DNA of 64,000 nucleotides, taken from assembly GCA_003669055.1 (NCBI GenBank), contig RAYB01000001.1:205347-269346 (forward strand), in the 5' to 3' direction. This document shows positions 63,980 to 64,000 of the stretch, in pieces. The notes beneath the pieces are model-generated. The model ran no database searches and was not told the DNA's origin. It worked only from the letters and a program-made list of their open reading frames with translations. Position 1 is the first letter of the stretch. The number at the start of each line of letters is the position of its first letter. The position numbers and the translations under genes are program-made. The stretch comes from a bacterium 1XD21-70. GTDB lineage: Bacteria; Bacillota; Clostridia; Lachnospirales; Lachnospiraceae.

Positions 63980-64000
63980 AAGCAGCAATACTCATCGCGA

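Overview
The window looks like the chromosome of an anaerobic, GC-rich clostridium of the Lachnospiraceae type. The evidence is an HrcA/CIRCE heat-shock operon, an Rnf ion-pumping complex in the order CDGEAB, an oxygen-binding hemerythrin, ferritin, a GlpP antiterminator and strong Shine-Dalgarno sequences. No rRNA, tRNA or CRISPR array was recognised. The genus is an inference from gene content.

Region 1 (about 1-14,450) is accessory DNA, more AT-rich than the rest. It holds a split chromate transporter with a divergent LysR regulator, a metal-efflux block (HMA protein, Zn/Cd-type P-type ATPase, ArsR, AraC), and the maintenance end of a conjugative or plasmid-derived element: a truncated ArdC-like protein, a PD-(D/E)XK nuclease, an IS1182-family insertion, RepA with iterons inside its coding sequence, ParB, ParA and two small conserved proteins. 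Three scars show repeated rearrangement: an arsR-feoB fusion, an AraC/ArdC convergent junction, and an IS next to a decapitated C-terminal coding fragment. The accessory block ends just behind lysS, which makes the 3' side of lysS a candidate integration site. No integrase is in the window.

Region 2 (14,479-23,551) is core housekeeping on the minus strand: lysS, greA, dusB, pfkA, dnaE and a BlaI-type repressor. Region 3 (23,714-31,554) is a peptide and cysteine catabolism cluster: an M24 peptidase, an AbgT transporter, a CoA-disulfide-reductase-like flavoprotein, a DAACS symporter, an L-cysteine desulfidase and a YheO-like regulator. Region 4 (31,641-38,983) is glycerol-3-phosphate metabolism: glpK, mgtC, two FAD oxidoreductases, a DUF1667 protein, the antiterminator glpP and a C39-like protein. 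glpK and the oxidoreductase operon each have a leader terminator with the same sequence motif, the probable GlpP targets.

Region 5 (39,039-45,326) carries ferritin, a SanA-like protein and a three-gene phosphorelay (REC/HD-GYP/GGDEF protein, Hpt protein, hybrid kinase). Region 6 (45,530-50,761) is the rnf operon with its own promoter and terminator. Region 7 (51,450-57,628) is hrcA-grpE-dnaK-dnaJ under a perfect CIRCE, with a DUF4234 membrane protein at its end. Region 8 (57,774-63,848) has a purine nucleoside phosphorylase, a sodium-dependent transporter, a hemerythrin protein beside a second hybrid kinase, and a Vsr-like nuclease on the plus strand.

The most interesting signals are the paired GlpP leaders, the 23-bp iteron array whose period is out of phase with the codons of repA, the chimeric gene junctions, and an unusual cysteine-plus-Ala/Lys tail on RnfE.
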